Below, piece by piece: positions 18,206 to 26,395 of a stretch of 64,000 nt of DNA; position 1 is the first letter of the stretch, and each line of letters opens with the position of its first letter. Made by a program: the position numbers and the translations under genes. Source of the DNA: UBA699 sp050261915 (lineage in GTDB: Bacteria; Bacillota; Clostridia; Clostridiales; Clostridiaceae); assembly GCA_050261915.1 (NCBI GenBank), contig JBLNDT010000057.1, positions 62,001 through 126,000 of the forward strand, read 5' to 3'. The notes below the pieces were generated by a model. That model was not told the DNA's origin. It searched no databases and saw only the letters and a program-made list of their open reading frames with translations.

Positions 18206-18251
18206 TAAGGAAAAAAAATTGTAATCGGCCTATAGAAAAACTAATTAAAGG

Positions 18252-18863
18252 TTACTTTCTTTCTATTCTTCTATTTACAGCATCTAATGCTGCCTTTGCA
18301 ATGGCTTCATTCACATCACTTTTAACTAAAGCAGTACCTATCATGGTTTCTTCCCTGTTATTGTTAATCATATTAACAATAACTGTAGCAAAAGAGGTCT
18401 CACCACTGGACTGAACAAATACATCTTGTACATCAAGAGATACATTGCTGCCAATTAGTTCTTCTACAGTTTTTATGGTAGATATAGCAACAACCTTTCT
18501 TTTGTTCTTTTCGGTTTTAACTGCTGTCTGCATTGAGGAAAATTCCTCATCATTTAAAAACAACTTTACTGCACAATCAACTTGATCTCCATTTGTGGAT
18601 AAAGCTACTCCATGGAATTTTATTCTGTTTATGTTTTTTCTTTCATCAGTCTCAATTTGCGCAATACTAATTACCCTTCTATCAATTCTGTAATCAAAAA
18701 CAGCCATAAGTGATGATTCTATATCTCTTACTATCTGCTTTGCTGCCCTTAAATTATTTGCAAGAATATGAAGTTCAGTAATTTGATTATCCTCAGTGAT
18801 GATTTTTGCGTTTATTACTCCGTCAATTTTTTTAATTATCTCCTGTAATGCCATGAAATCCAT
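18252..18863 (-). CDS. Conserved-looking protein of unknown function (203 aa)
   Basis: I do not recognise this family. The protein is soluble, with no signal or membrane segment. It has an N-terminal domain (about 1-75; IIKKIDGVINAKII then ITELHILANNLRAAKQIVRDIE) that reads as an alternating beta/alpha module. A second part (about 80-203) has a beta-rich pattern ending NEAIAKAALDAVNRRIERK. The layout suggests a small sensory or regulatory protein. It lies 95 bases downstream of the TelA-like gene and 114 bases upstream of the peptide gene on the same strand, at the head of the HD-GYP region. ATG at 18863 after GAGGTATAATT. Confidence 0.6.
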   Translation of the reverse strand: MDFMALQEIIKKIDGVINAKIITEDNQITELHILANNLRAAKQIVRDIESSLMAVFDYRIDRRVISIAQIETDERKNINRIKFHGVALSTNGDQVDCAVKLFLNDEEFSSMQTAVKTEKNKRKVVAISTIKTVEELIGSNVSLDVQDVFVQSSGETSFATVIVNMINNNREETMIGTALVKSDVNEAIAKAALDAVNRRIERK

Positions 18864-18958
18864 AATTATACCTCGCTATATTAAATTAAGAACTATTTCC
18901 ATATATCAACACTAAATTGATTATAACATAATACACAAATCTCAACAACATTCCCAAA

Positions 18959-19873
18959 TTATTTAAAATTAATTTTCGACTTAATTTTATTAATACCAAC
19001 TTCTCTTATCTTTTTATTTTCCATTTCGATTTTTTTTGTATCATTTATATCTTCAATTATCTTCTTCCATGAATCTTCCAAAGCTTCAACTTTCAATAAG
19101 GTGCTTGTACTATATGATCCAGTAATTGCCTGCCTTCTTAATATAAGTTCATTTTTCAATATTGATATTGGAATAATTAAGGCAGATTTAATCTTTTCCT
19201 CCAACTTCAAATTTTCCTTTTGTATTATTTTTATTTGAGCTGCTGCTTCTATCAAGGCAAGCTTACTGTTTTCCAAGCTAAGCAATCTGTGTTTCAGCAT
19301 ATGAATGGAGGAACTAAGCTCTTGAAGCTTAATATTGTCGTCACCATATCCATATTTTGCTCTTTGTTCCCAATATGGAAGGTCTTCTCTTTCAATTTCA
19401 TCGATAATTAAACTACAAGCTGCAGTATTTTTTTCAAATTCCTTGAAGAATTCAAAATTTTTTAGATATAAACCCTGAAGTTCCTTGTCTTTAACCACCA
19501 TTTCATTGTTATATTTTGTAACATCAAAGTAAATTCTTTGGATCTCTGAATCTAAGTTGTCAATTTCCTTTAATATTTGTTCTATACTTCCTTTAGCAGC
19601 CTCATTATAAAAATTGTTTAAGATTTCTTTTAGTTCCTCTATAGTAACACCAATGTTTTTAACATTAAAAGTTTTAATACAATTCATAATCCTATCTGTA
19701 AAATTTGAAAACTCTTTCTCAAGGTCTCTTCCAAAATTAATTATATAATTTATATTTGATACATCAATTTCTTTTGCTATTTTAATAACCTCAGGAGATT
19801 GTTTAAGCTCTTCACTTATAGATTCCAGTTTCTCCTGAATTTCTCTAAAGTCTTTTTCATCACTAAAACTCAT
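18959..19873 (-). CDS. TelA-like protein (toxic anion resistance family, divergent)
   Basis: 304 residues, almost wholly helical with coiled coils and no membrane segment. The middle (DVTKYNNEMVVKDKELQ and the run LYLKNFEFFKEF) and the later ENSKLALIEAAAQIKIIQ, with IPISILKNELILRRQA, correspond to the blocks of the TelA/KlaA family in which PQIRLIQ-NN and IPLWKNQ are typical. The match is clearly divergent: the usual PQIR and NN residues are changed to AAQIKIIQKEN. Family members are linked to tellurite tolerance and membrane-stress (XpaC/YceG) systems, but no TerD or XpaC gene lies here. ATG at 19873. Same direction as the unknown 203-residue gene downstream. Confidence 0.65.
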   Translation of the reverse strand: MSFSDEKDFREIQEKLESISEELKQSPEVIKIAKEIDVSNINYIINFGRDLEKEFSNFTDRIMNCIKTFNVKNIGVTIEELKEILNNFYNEAAKGSIEQILKEIDNLDSEIQRIYFDVTKYNNEMVVKDKELQGLYLKNFEFFKEFEKNTAACSLIIDEIEREDLPYWEQRAKYGYGDDNIKLQELSSSIHMLKHRLLSLENSKLALIEAAAQIKIIQKENLKLEEKIKSALIIPISILKNELILRRQAITGSYSTSTLLKVEALEDSWKKIIEDINDTKKIEMENKKIREVGINKIKSKINFK

Positions 19874-20038
19874 TTTCCTGTCTCCTAACTTTTATATTTT
19901 AATAAATTAAAAGCACCTATGAAAAATAAATATATAATTCCATTTTACTACATTTCTTTCAATTAAAACATATCCATTTTTGAGTATTCTGGTGATGAAT
20001 GTATCTATTCCCATAACACCCAGTAACAATACATAGCT

Positions 20039-20069
20039 TGTCTGAAAAAACTTTGGTAGAATAAAATTC
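20039..20069 (+). promoter_or_regulatory. Possible promoter for the c-di-AMP riboswitch transcript
   Basis: TTGTCT (20039-20044) and TAAAAT with an 18-base spacer lie just upstream of the aptamer. The stretch from 19874 to here is otherwise AT-rich without visible genes. Confidence 0.4.
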
Positions 20070-20084
20070 AAGTACTTTAGTACT

Positions 20085-20205
20085 AATTTAATAGTTGCCG
20101 AATCTCCAATAGGAGTACGGGGGAAAGATTATTTTGGGGTGAATTTCATTATATGAATAGGGGTATCTCCCTCCGAACCCGTCAACTAACCTCGGAGGCA
20201 TAAGG
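20085..20205 (+). promoter_or_regulatory. Cyclic-di-AMP riboswitch (ydaO/yuaA class)
   Basis: Contains the conserved blocks in order: GTTGCCGAATCT, ACGGGGGAAAG, GGGGTGAATTTC, GGGGTATCTCCCTCCGAACC, CGTCAACTAACCTCGGAGGC. They end eight bases before the AAGGAGG-ATG of the hydrolase gene. In Firmicutes this class senses c-di-AMP and typically turns off cell-wall hydrolases and potassium or osmolyte transporters when the ligand is abundant. Its placement before a LysM/SleB hydrolase is the classical one. Confidence 0.97.
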
Positions 20206-20212
20206 AGGATAC

Positions 20213-20971
20213 ATGAACAATCTTTTCAAATTTAAACATTTAATTGTTTCAGCTGTACTAACTTTGTCCTTTTTTCCATTTTCAAAAGTTTATGCGGCAT
20301 CATACTCAGTGATTCAGGGTGATTCATTATATTCAATTGGAAAAGCCTTTGGCACTACCAGTGATTACTTAATTCAGGAAAACAACTTGAACAACAGTAC
20401 TATATACCCTGGGCAGATTCTTCAGGTGCCAAGTTCCATATATACAGTGAAATATGGAGATTCTCTTTATTTAATTGCTAAGAATTACGGACTTCCACTT
20501 AACCTTCTTAGGAAAATAAATAACAAGTGGACAGATAATCTGTATGTTGGAGAAAAGCTTTTACTTCCATCAAATGTTTTAGTTCCTAAAACAGGGACAA
20601 GCTATTTATCCTCTGGAGATATAGACCTTCTTTCCCGGCTAATATCCGCGGAGGCAGCCGGAGAATCCTATGAAGCAAAAGTTGCTGTAGGTGCTGTTGT
20701 TTTAAACAGAGTTAAGGATACCAGATTCCCAAATACATTAACCTCAGTAATATATGAGAAAAGCTATGGTTATTATCAGTTTACACCAGTAGAAAATGGC
20801 TATATTAACAAAGCAGCAGATTCCGACTCAATTAAAGCAGCATATGCAGTCTCTAGCGGAGCAGACCCAACTAAGGGAGCCTTGTACTATTTTGATGACA
20901 GTGCCACAAATAAATGGCTCTGGTCAAGACCATTAGCTCTAAGGATAGGCAAAATGGTTTATACCTATTAA
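20213..20971 (+). CDS. Secreted LysM cell-wall hydrolase (SleB-type)
   Basis: 252 residues. A signal peptide (MNNLFKFKHLIVSAVL, cleavage near KVYAA-S at residue 29) is followed by two LysM peptidoglycan-binding repeats (YSVIQGDSLYSIGKAFG and YTVKYGDSLYLIAKNYG, about 31-74 and 79-122). The catalytic domain is of the SleB/Hydrolase_2 type (about 140-252), with the acidic residues of ISAEAAGE, YQFTPV and the SG.DPT.GA.YYF segment. It should cleave cortex or vegetative peptidoglycan outside the membrane. Located behind a c-di-AMP riboswitch, so growth-phase or osmotic control is expected. Start ATG at 20213 after AAGGAGGATAC. Confidence 0.93.
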   Translation: MNNLFKFKHLIVSAVLTLSFFPFSKVYAASYSVIQGDSLYSIGKAFGTTSDYLIQENNLNNSTIYPGQILQVPSSIYTVKYGDSLYLIAKNYGLPLNLLRKINNKWTDNLYVGEKLLLPSNVLVPKTGTSYLSSGDIDLLSRLISAEAAGESYEAKVAVGAVVLNRVKDTRFPNTLTSVIYEKSYGYYQFTPVENGYINKAADSDSIKAAYAVSSGADPTKGALYYFDDSATNKWLWSRPLALRIGKMVYTY

Positions 20972-21027
20972 TCAGGAGTTATTTTCAGGTTATTCGAACC
21001 GGAAATATCTTATATAAGTAATAGTTT

Positions 21028-21070
21028 AACAAAAACAGCAGGAACAAATTTTGTTCCTGCTGTTTTTGTT
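21028..21070. terminator. Bidirectional terminator
   Basis: Almost perfect palindrome: AACAAAAACAGCAGGAAC is mirrored by GTTCCTGCTGTTTTTGTT around a short loop. It ends both the LysM hydrolase gene and the convergent sbcC. Confidence 0.92.
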
Positions 21071-24000
21071 AAACATTAAATACTGTATAGCTGCCTTCTC
21101 TTCCTGGAATAATTTCAAGTCTTGCATCTATCCTTTCCTTAAGCTCAGGCACATGGGATATTATACCCACTAGTCTTCCCGTGCTCTGAAGTTCCATCAG
21201 AGTTTGTACTGCATTGTCTAGAGATTCTGGGTCCAAAGTTCCAAATCCTTCATCAATAAACATAGTGTCCATACTTATGCCTCCTGCATAGCATTGAACC
21301 ACGTCTGCAAGGCCAAGGGCCAGTGAAAGAGAAGCCTTGAAGCTTTCTCCTCCGGATAATGTCTTAATATGTCTTGTTCGTCCGGTGTAATTATCCAGTA
21401 CCTCTATTTCAAGCCCGCTCTGAGCATTTCCTTTGGATCGTTCTTTTATCCTGCTCATTTCATATCTGCTGCTCGTCATCTTAATAAATCTTGAATTGGC
21501 AGCATCAATAATATCATCGAAAAATGCCGCAAGTACATATCGCTCAAAGGTTATTTTTTCAGAATTAAAACCCCTTGCAACATTTGCAAGATCCCCTATA
21601 ACCTTATATTCTTCTTCTGTTTTAAGAAGCATATCCATTAAGCTCTTTATGCTCTCCATAGCCTTTTCATTCTGGTTTCTTCTTGCATATACTTGAATTT
21701 TTTCATTTTCTGCAATAGTCCTTTTCATTGAAATTTCTGCTAGTTGTTCATTTAATACATTAATTTCAATTACATTCAAACCTTCTATTTCCTTCTCCGC
21801 TTTAATAAGGCTGTCTGACAGTGACTTTAGTTTTTCATTAAATTCAGATATTTCATTTTCCAAATTTTCTATTTGATTCTCAGTGAGTTTGTTTTTATAA
21901 TAATCCTCCAAAGATTCAAACCCAGCCTGAAGTATTGCTATATTAAATTTTTTATTTAGTTCTGCAAGCTCATCCATGGCTTCCTTTAGATTAATTTCCG
22001 CTGATGTTTTTGAGGTTAACGCCTTGATATGCTCTGAATTTGCTTCCCTTTGACTGTTAGAAGCATTCTCCATTGCTTCCTTCATAGTGTGAAATTCTTT
22101 TTCAGCTTTATCTATGGCGGCAGCAAGTTTTTCCTCAGAATCAATAGCTTTTGGAAGTTCCATTTGTAAAACATCCATAAGTCTTTGTTCTGACTTTAGT
22201 TCAGTTTCTATGTTTCTAAGTTTTTTGTCAAAGCCATCAAAGGCTAATATTGCTTCATCAATTTTAATGTTTAATTTTCCCTTTTCTTCAATCAGCGCCT
22301 GTTCTCTTTTTATAAGATTTTCCTTATCATTTTTTTCACTTTTCAATTTAATTATTACTTCATTTAGATCTTTTATATACTTCTTAAGGCAATTGGAAAG
22401 TTCCTCTTTTTCCTTGGTTATTATTTCCTCTTGCAATTCATTTCCTGCCACAGCCTTAAGTTTATCAACAGACTCCTTTTGCAGCTTCCCTTGTCCAAGA
22501 AGTTTGTTTAGAGCTTCACTACTAATGTTATATTCATCCTGGGCTCTTAAAAAGTCATCCTTGACAAGATTCAATGCTGTTTCATCCGGCATATCTGCTG
22601 AAAGCTGTGCTAAGTTTGGGTGTTCAATGGAACCACATACAGGACATGGTTTGCCATCCTCCAGTCTGCTGGCAAAAAAACCAGCCTGACCTTTAAAAAA
22701 CATATCCTGAAGGTTTTCATACTTTTCCTTTATTTGATTATATTTTTCCTTTACTGTTTGATGGTTTTTCTGAACCTTTAAGCATTCATTTCTGATACCC
22801 GATAACTTTTCATTTTCCTCATAAAGGTTCTTAAGCTTGTCTACAAATTTATTCTTCTCTTCAAGAGCAACTGATATTGCAGCTAGAGAATCCTTTGCGG
22901 ATGATATATTTTGCTGTTCCTCATTTATATTTTTAAGGCTGTTCCTCATGATATCTACTTCTGTCTTTTTATTTAGAACTAGTTTTTCAAATTCTTTTGA
23001 TTGTTTAACCAGGTTTTTCAAATTATCAGCCTTATGATCAAGTTCCTTAACCTTTGGAATAAACCCTTGAAGTAATGCTATATCTTTTAAAAGTTGGTTT
23101 CTCAAGGACTCTTTTTCCAGTTCTCCGTTTAAAACCACTTCTGCGTCTTTTAACCTTATATCAGCTGCCTTTACAATATCTACCTGCCTTTGTAATTCTT
23201 TTTCTCTGGTTTCCACACTAATTTGTTTGCCCTTGTAATTTTCCTCTAAACCTATAAGAGTAAGAGCCTTCCTTCCTCTAATCAGAATCAGTTTCTTTTG
23301 GTTTATTTCTGGTTCCCTTATCAGGAGCATATTTCTGTTTTCTTCTATAGAATTTCTAAGTTCAAATTTTTTATTAATTTCTATTCCTTGAAATATTTCC
23401 TTATTCTTATCAGCTGCAGCCTTATCTATCTTTTGAATTTCAAAAGCTGATTTCTTTTCCTTTTCTGAATCCTGGATTATAAAGTTACTCATATGGATTA
23501 CTAATTCATCATAATTTATATCTTTTGAGACTAAAAACTGTTCTAGTGCTTCATTTCCATTTACGTTAAGATTATGTATATTTTCATCAATTCTGTTTTT
23601 ATATTCCTTGGCATCATTCAAAAGTTTTTTTGATTTTTCACCTAAAGCATCCTGAATTTTTTTATATCCTTCCGTACCAAATATTTTTTGAAGTATTTCT
23701 TCCCTGTTTCTACTGTCCTCTGTAATTAGCTTTCTAAATTCCCCTTGTGGTATCATCATTATCTGCCTGAATTGAGCACAGTTTATTCCTAAGATTTGAG
23801 CTATTTTATCATTAACGGGCTGAACACCTGAGACATAAAGTGGTTTATCATCCCCTTCATTTATTAGTTCAAGATAGGCTTCAGTTTTTTGTTCAGTAAA
23901 GCCTTCCCCCTTAGATTTCTTTTTTTGCTGCTTTGGTATCCTTTTTATATAGTAATTCTTTCCTTTAAGTTCGAATTCAAGTTCTACAGAAGTTATTATA

Positions 24001-24221
24001 TCATCTTTTGCAAAATGACTTCTAAGACTTTCCCCATCCCTTTCATCGCTGCTTGCACTTCCAAAAACAGCATAGCTTATTCCATCAAAAATTGTGGTTT
24101 TGCCAGCCCCGGTAGGTCCAGTTATAAGAAATATATTTTTTTTCAAAAGCTTTGTAAAATCTATAATTTCCTTTCCTGCATAGGGGCCAAAGGCTGTCAT
24201 TGTAAGCTTTAGAGGTCTCAT
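21069..24221 (-). CDS. sbcC: Exonuclease subunit SbcC
   Basis: The ATPase and coiled-coil arm of the SbcCD (Rad50/Mre11) complex, which opens DNA hairpins and trims blocked ends. 1050 residues, normal length. Walker A is ITGPTGAGKTTIFDGI near residue 38, the Q-loop segment is QIMMIPQGEFRKLI, and the zinc hook CPVCGS sits at the tip of the coiled coils near residue 500. The C-terminal lobe has signature LSGGESFKASLSLALGLA and Walker B MDTMFIDEGFGTLD. Start ATG at 24221 overlaps the sbcD stop (ATGA), giving translational coupling. Confidence 0.97.
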   Translation of the reverse strand: MRPLKLTMTAFGPYAGKEIIDFTKLLKKNIFLITGPTGAGKTTIFDGISYAVFGSASSDERDGESLRSHFAKDDIITSVELEFELKGKNYYIKRIPKQQKKKSKGEGFTEQKTEAYLELINEGDDKPLYVSGVQPVNDKIAQILGINCAQFRQIMMIPQGEFRKLITEDSRNREEILQKIFGTEGYKKIQDALGEKSKKLLNDAKEYKNRIDENIHNLNVNGNEALEQFLVSKDINYDELVIHMSNFIIQDSEKEKKSAFEIQKIDKAAADKNKEIFQGIEINKKFELRNSIEENRNMLLIREPEINQKKLILIRGRKALTLIGLEENYKGKQISVETREKELQRQVDIVKAADIRLKDAEVVLNGELEKESLRNQLLKDIALLQGFIPKVKELDHKADNLKNLVKQSKEFEKLVLNKKTEVDIMRNSLKNINEEQQNISSAKDSLAAISVALEEKNKFVDKLKNLYEENEKLSGIRNECLKVQKNHQTVKEKYNQIKEKYENLQDMFFKGQAGFFASRLEDGKPCPVCGSIEHPNLAQLSADMPDETALNLVKDDFLRAQDEYNISSEALNKLLGQGKLQKESVDKLKAVAGNELQEEIITKEKEELSNCLKKYIKDLNEVIIKLKSEKNDKENLIKREQALIEEKGKLNIKIDEAILAFDGFDKKLRNIETELKSEQRLMDVLQMELPKAIDSEEKLAAAIDKAEKEFHTMKEAMENASNSQREANSEHIKALTSKTSAEINLKEAMDELAELNKKFNIAILQAGFESLEDYYKNKLTENQIENLENEISEFNEKLKSLSDSLIKAEKEIEGLNVIEINVLNEQLAEISMKRTIAENEKIQVYARRNQNEKAMESIKSLMDMLLKTEEEYKVIGDLANVARGFNSEKITFERYVLAAFFDDIIDAANSRFIKMTSSRYEMSRIKERSKGNAQSGLEIEVLDNYTGRTRHIKTLSGGESFKASLSLALGLADVVQCYAGGISMDTMFIDEGFGTLDPESLDNAVQTLMELQSTGRLVGIISHVPELKERIDARLEIIPGREGSYTVFNV

Positions 24222-25390
24222 ATTCTTTCACCTTCCTCTATGCTGACTTGTTTTATAATCTCAGCTGTTACTATTTCCTTCTCTTTTGTGAATTCTGTTC
24301 CAGACATATTTTCATAAAAATCTTTAAACAGCTCCAGCTTGCTTTTACTCTTGTATCCTGATCCTGCTGAAGTCCTTGCTTGGTCAACTGATTTATTTTG
24401 CTCCTCTCGAATTAGTTCCATTACATTAGGATAAACAGTCCTAAGTTTATTCATAGGGTCTATCAGTTCCCCTTCATCAGTAAGTATTGCCTTTATGTAA
24501 TCATCCAGTCCTGAATCATCTTCCTTAGCTGCAGCAATGAGCTCCTTTAATTTACCTTTGATAATCCTCATTTCCCTTTTAGGAATCAAAGGCTTTAATA
24601 ATATTTCAGGTTCCTCCCCTTTTGGGCCAAGGATTACCAGTGCAGCACTTTTGTTTTGTTTTACTTCTGAAAATGAATACTTTAGCAAGGATCCTGCATA
24701 TCTCATAGTATTTCCGGATACCTTTTGTGCTCCATGAAGGTGCCCTAGGGCAGTATATTCAAAACCCTTAAAAATAAGGGCATCTACATATTCAGTTCCG
24801 CCTACGGTAAGGGGCCTTTCTGATTCGGATTTTTCAAGGTCAGTTAAGCCCCTGATATATCCATGTGCCACAATAATATTTCTTTCATTATAATTTGCTT
24901 TTTCCTTAATTTTATCAACCATTACCTTAAAAGCATCATTATGGCTGTGCACATTATCCTTATTAAAAACTTTTTTTACCTCCATAGGCTCTGCATAAGG
25001 TAAAAGATAAAAATTCACAGCACCGAATTCGTCATTAAAAACTACTTTTCGTATGTCGCTGTTTATCCTTCCTTCAATATAAAGACCGTTTTTCTCAAGT
25101 AATCTATTTCCAAATGCCAACCTGTCAGCACTATCATGATTCCCTGCAATAGCTATTACAGGCAGCTTTTTAACAAGAAGTATCTCACTTAAAACTTCAT
25201 CTAAAAGTTCCACGGCCTCCACAGGAGGTACTCCACGATCAAATATATCTCCTGAAATAATAAGCACATCAGGCTTTTCTTCATCTATAATTCCATACAG
25301 CTGTTTTAGTATATATTCCTGATCTGATGTCATGTAAACCTGATTTACGATTTTACCAAGGTGCCAGTCACCAGTATGTAATATTTTCAA
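24218..25390 (-). CDS. sbcD: Exonuclease subunit SbcD
   Basis: The Mre11-like nuclease of SbcCD. 390 residues with the phosphodiesterase motifs in order: HTGDWHLGK, ISGDIFDRG, IAGNHDSADR, IVAHGY and LGHLHG, all metal-binding residues of a manganese-dependent nuclease. A charged C-terminal region (about 290-390) would contact SbcC. The start codon is TTG at 25390, with GGGTGAT just ahead; no ATG gives the conserved N terminus MKILHTGDWH. First gene of the sbcD-sbcC unit. Confidence 0.97.
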   Translation of the reverse strand: MKILHTGDWHLGKIVNQVYMTSDQEYILKQLYGIIDEEKPDVLIISGDIFDRGVPPVEAVELLDEVLSEILLVKKLPVIAIAGNHDSADRLAFGNRLLEKNGLYIEGRINSDIRKVVFNDEFGAVNFYLLPYAEPMEVKKVFNKDNVHSHNDAFKVMVDKIKEKANYNERNIIVAHGYIRGLTDLEKSESERPLTVGGTEYVDALIFKGFEYTALGHLHGAQKVSGNTMRYAGSLLKYSFSEVKQNKSAALVILGPKGEEPEILLKPLIPKREMRIIKGKLKELIAAAKEDDSGLDDYIKAILTDEGELIDPMNKLRTVYPNVMELIREEQNKSVDQARTSAGSGYKSKSKLELFKDFYENMSGTEFTKEKEIVTAEIIKQVSIEEGERI

Positions 25391-25527
25391 AACATCACCC
25401 GCTTTATTCCAACTATTTATTCTTACAAATTTAATTATATGATTAATTCTTAATATTGTCTAACTAAGTAACATTTTATAAATAAGCTGAATAAAATAAT
25501 CTATCAGCATAATATGAGGTGTTTATA

Positions 25528-25971
25528 TTGGCATTTTCCAATAGAGAATTGTTGGCCAGGATGATAAAATGCGAGGCTGGCGGAGAAGGGGATAACGGCA
25601 TGAAGGCCGTAGCTACTACTATTATGAATAGAGTCAGAGTTCCAGATGGTGAATACCATGATATATGTCAGGGGGATATAAGAAAGGTTATGTACCAAAA
25701 AGGTCAGTTTGACTGCATGCGTTCTGTTCTTGGGGGGATGCCCAATCCGCAAACAATATGGGCTAATCCTCCTGAACAGATTCATTACAATATTGCAGAT
25801 TGGGCATTAGCAGGAAATAGGCTTTATCCAATTGGTTCATCCCTGTGGTACTTTAATCCTCATAAACCTGCATGTATTAAATATTTTCCTTACAACAAAA
25901 ATGGAAGTTTTCAGGTAAGAATTACCCAACATTGTTTCTACAATCCAACAGCAAAATATTATAAAACTTAA
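25528..25971 (+). CDS. cwlJ: Spore cortex-lytic hydrolase CwlJ
   Basis: About 147 residues, a bare Hydrolase_2 domain without signal peptide, the arrangement of CwlJ, which is placed in the coat rather than secreted. Conserved parts are MIKCEAGGEGDNGMKAVA near the N terminus (catalytic Glu), NRVRVPDGEY, KGQFDC and SSLWYFNPHKP. It degrades muramic-delta-lactam cortex during germination. TTG at 25528 follows GAGGTG at good spacing; an in-frame GTG three codons earlier lies inside that site. gerQ follows 20 bases downstream, as expected since GerQ recruits CwlJ to the spore coat. Confidence 0.92.
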   Translation: MAFSNRELLARMIKCEAGGEGDNGMKAVATTIMNRVRVPDGEYHDICQGDIRKVMYQKGQFDCMRSVLGGMPNPQTIWANPPEQIHYNIADWALAGNRLYPIGSSLWYFNPHKPACIKYFPYNKNGSFQVRITQHCFYNPTAKYYKT

Positions 25972-25991
25972 AAATTTATTTGGAGGTTATA

Positions 25992-26369
25992 ATGATACCA
26001 CAATGTTATTTTGATTATGAAGATCTGCCATGCATGAGGCAGATGGCACCAAAAAAATCCCCTATGCAGATGAATATGCAGCAGCCTATGCAAATGAATA
26101 TGCCTCAGACTCAAAATTATAGTGACAATTTCGAACAGGCTCCTGGTTCCCCTACAGATTTAGGAAAGGAGTACACTCAAGGGTACTTAAAGTCTATAAT
26201 AGGTAAACGAGTTAAGGTTATGTTTCTTCTGGGAACTAACATAATTCAAGACAGAGACGGCACCTTGACGGATGTTGGCATAAGCTATATAGTCCTTAGA
26301 GAAACAGATACTAATAATCTTGTTCTTTGTGACATTTATGCAATAAAATTTGTAACCATTTATCAATAA
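25992..26369 (+). CDS. gerQ: Spore coat protein GerQ
   Basis: About 125 residues. A Met/Gln/Pro-rich N-terminal half (repeats of MQMNMQQPMQMNMPQ) precedes the conserved GerQ domain (about 55-125): YLKSIIGKRVKVMFLLGTN, RDGTLTDVGISYIVLRE and the end DIYAIKFVTIYQ. In Bacillus GerQ is a coat protein crosslinked by transglutaminase and needed for CwlJ localisation. ATG at 25992 follows GGAGGTTATA. Forms a two-gene unit with cwlJ and ends in a terminator shared with the convergent exporter gene. Probably transcribed in the mother cell, although no sigma-E/K promoter could be read with confidence. Confidence 0.94.
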   Translation: MIPQCYFDYEDLPCMRQMAPKKSPMQMNMQQPMQMNMPQTQNYSDNFEQAPGSPTDLGKEYTQGYLKSIIGKRVKVMFLLGTNIIQDRDGTLTDVGISYIVLRETDTNNLVLCDIYAIKFVTIYQ

Positions 26370-26373
26370 AAAT

Positions 26374-26395
26374 AGGGCATTAAGCCCTGTTTTTA
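26374..26395. terminator. Terminator between gerQ and the MFS gene
   Basis: AGGGC and GCCCT arms around CATTAA, followed by TGTTTTTATTTT on the plus strand and preceded by A residues for the opposite direction. Confidence 0.75.

Larger units (their letters stand above)
18031..18230. repeat. Perfect 10-base inverted repeat enclosing the peptide gene
   Basis: GGCCGATTAC at 18031-18040 is the exact reverse complement of GTAATCGGCC at 18221-18230. The 180 bases between them hold only the structured leader and the small peptide gene. In minus-strand RNA the arms could pair and close the whole module. No poly-U follows the distal arm and I see no transposase or target duplication. Confidence 0.7.

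Noticed and set aside
18146..18230. c-di-GMP-I (GEMM) riboswitch before the HD-GYP gene
   Set aside because: TAGCGGAGTTAACC looks a little like the GEMM 3' half, but the 5' half with CACGCACAGGGC and the GNRA stem is absent.
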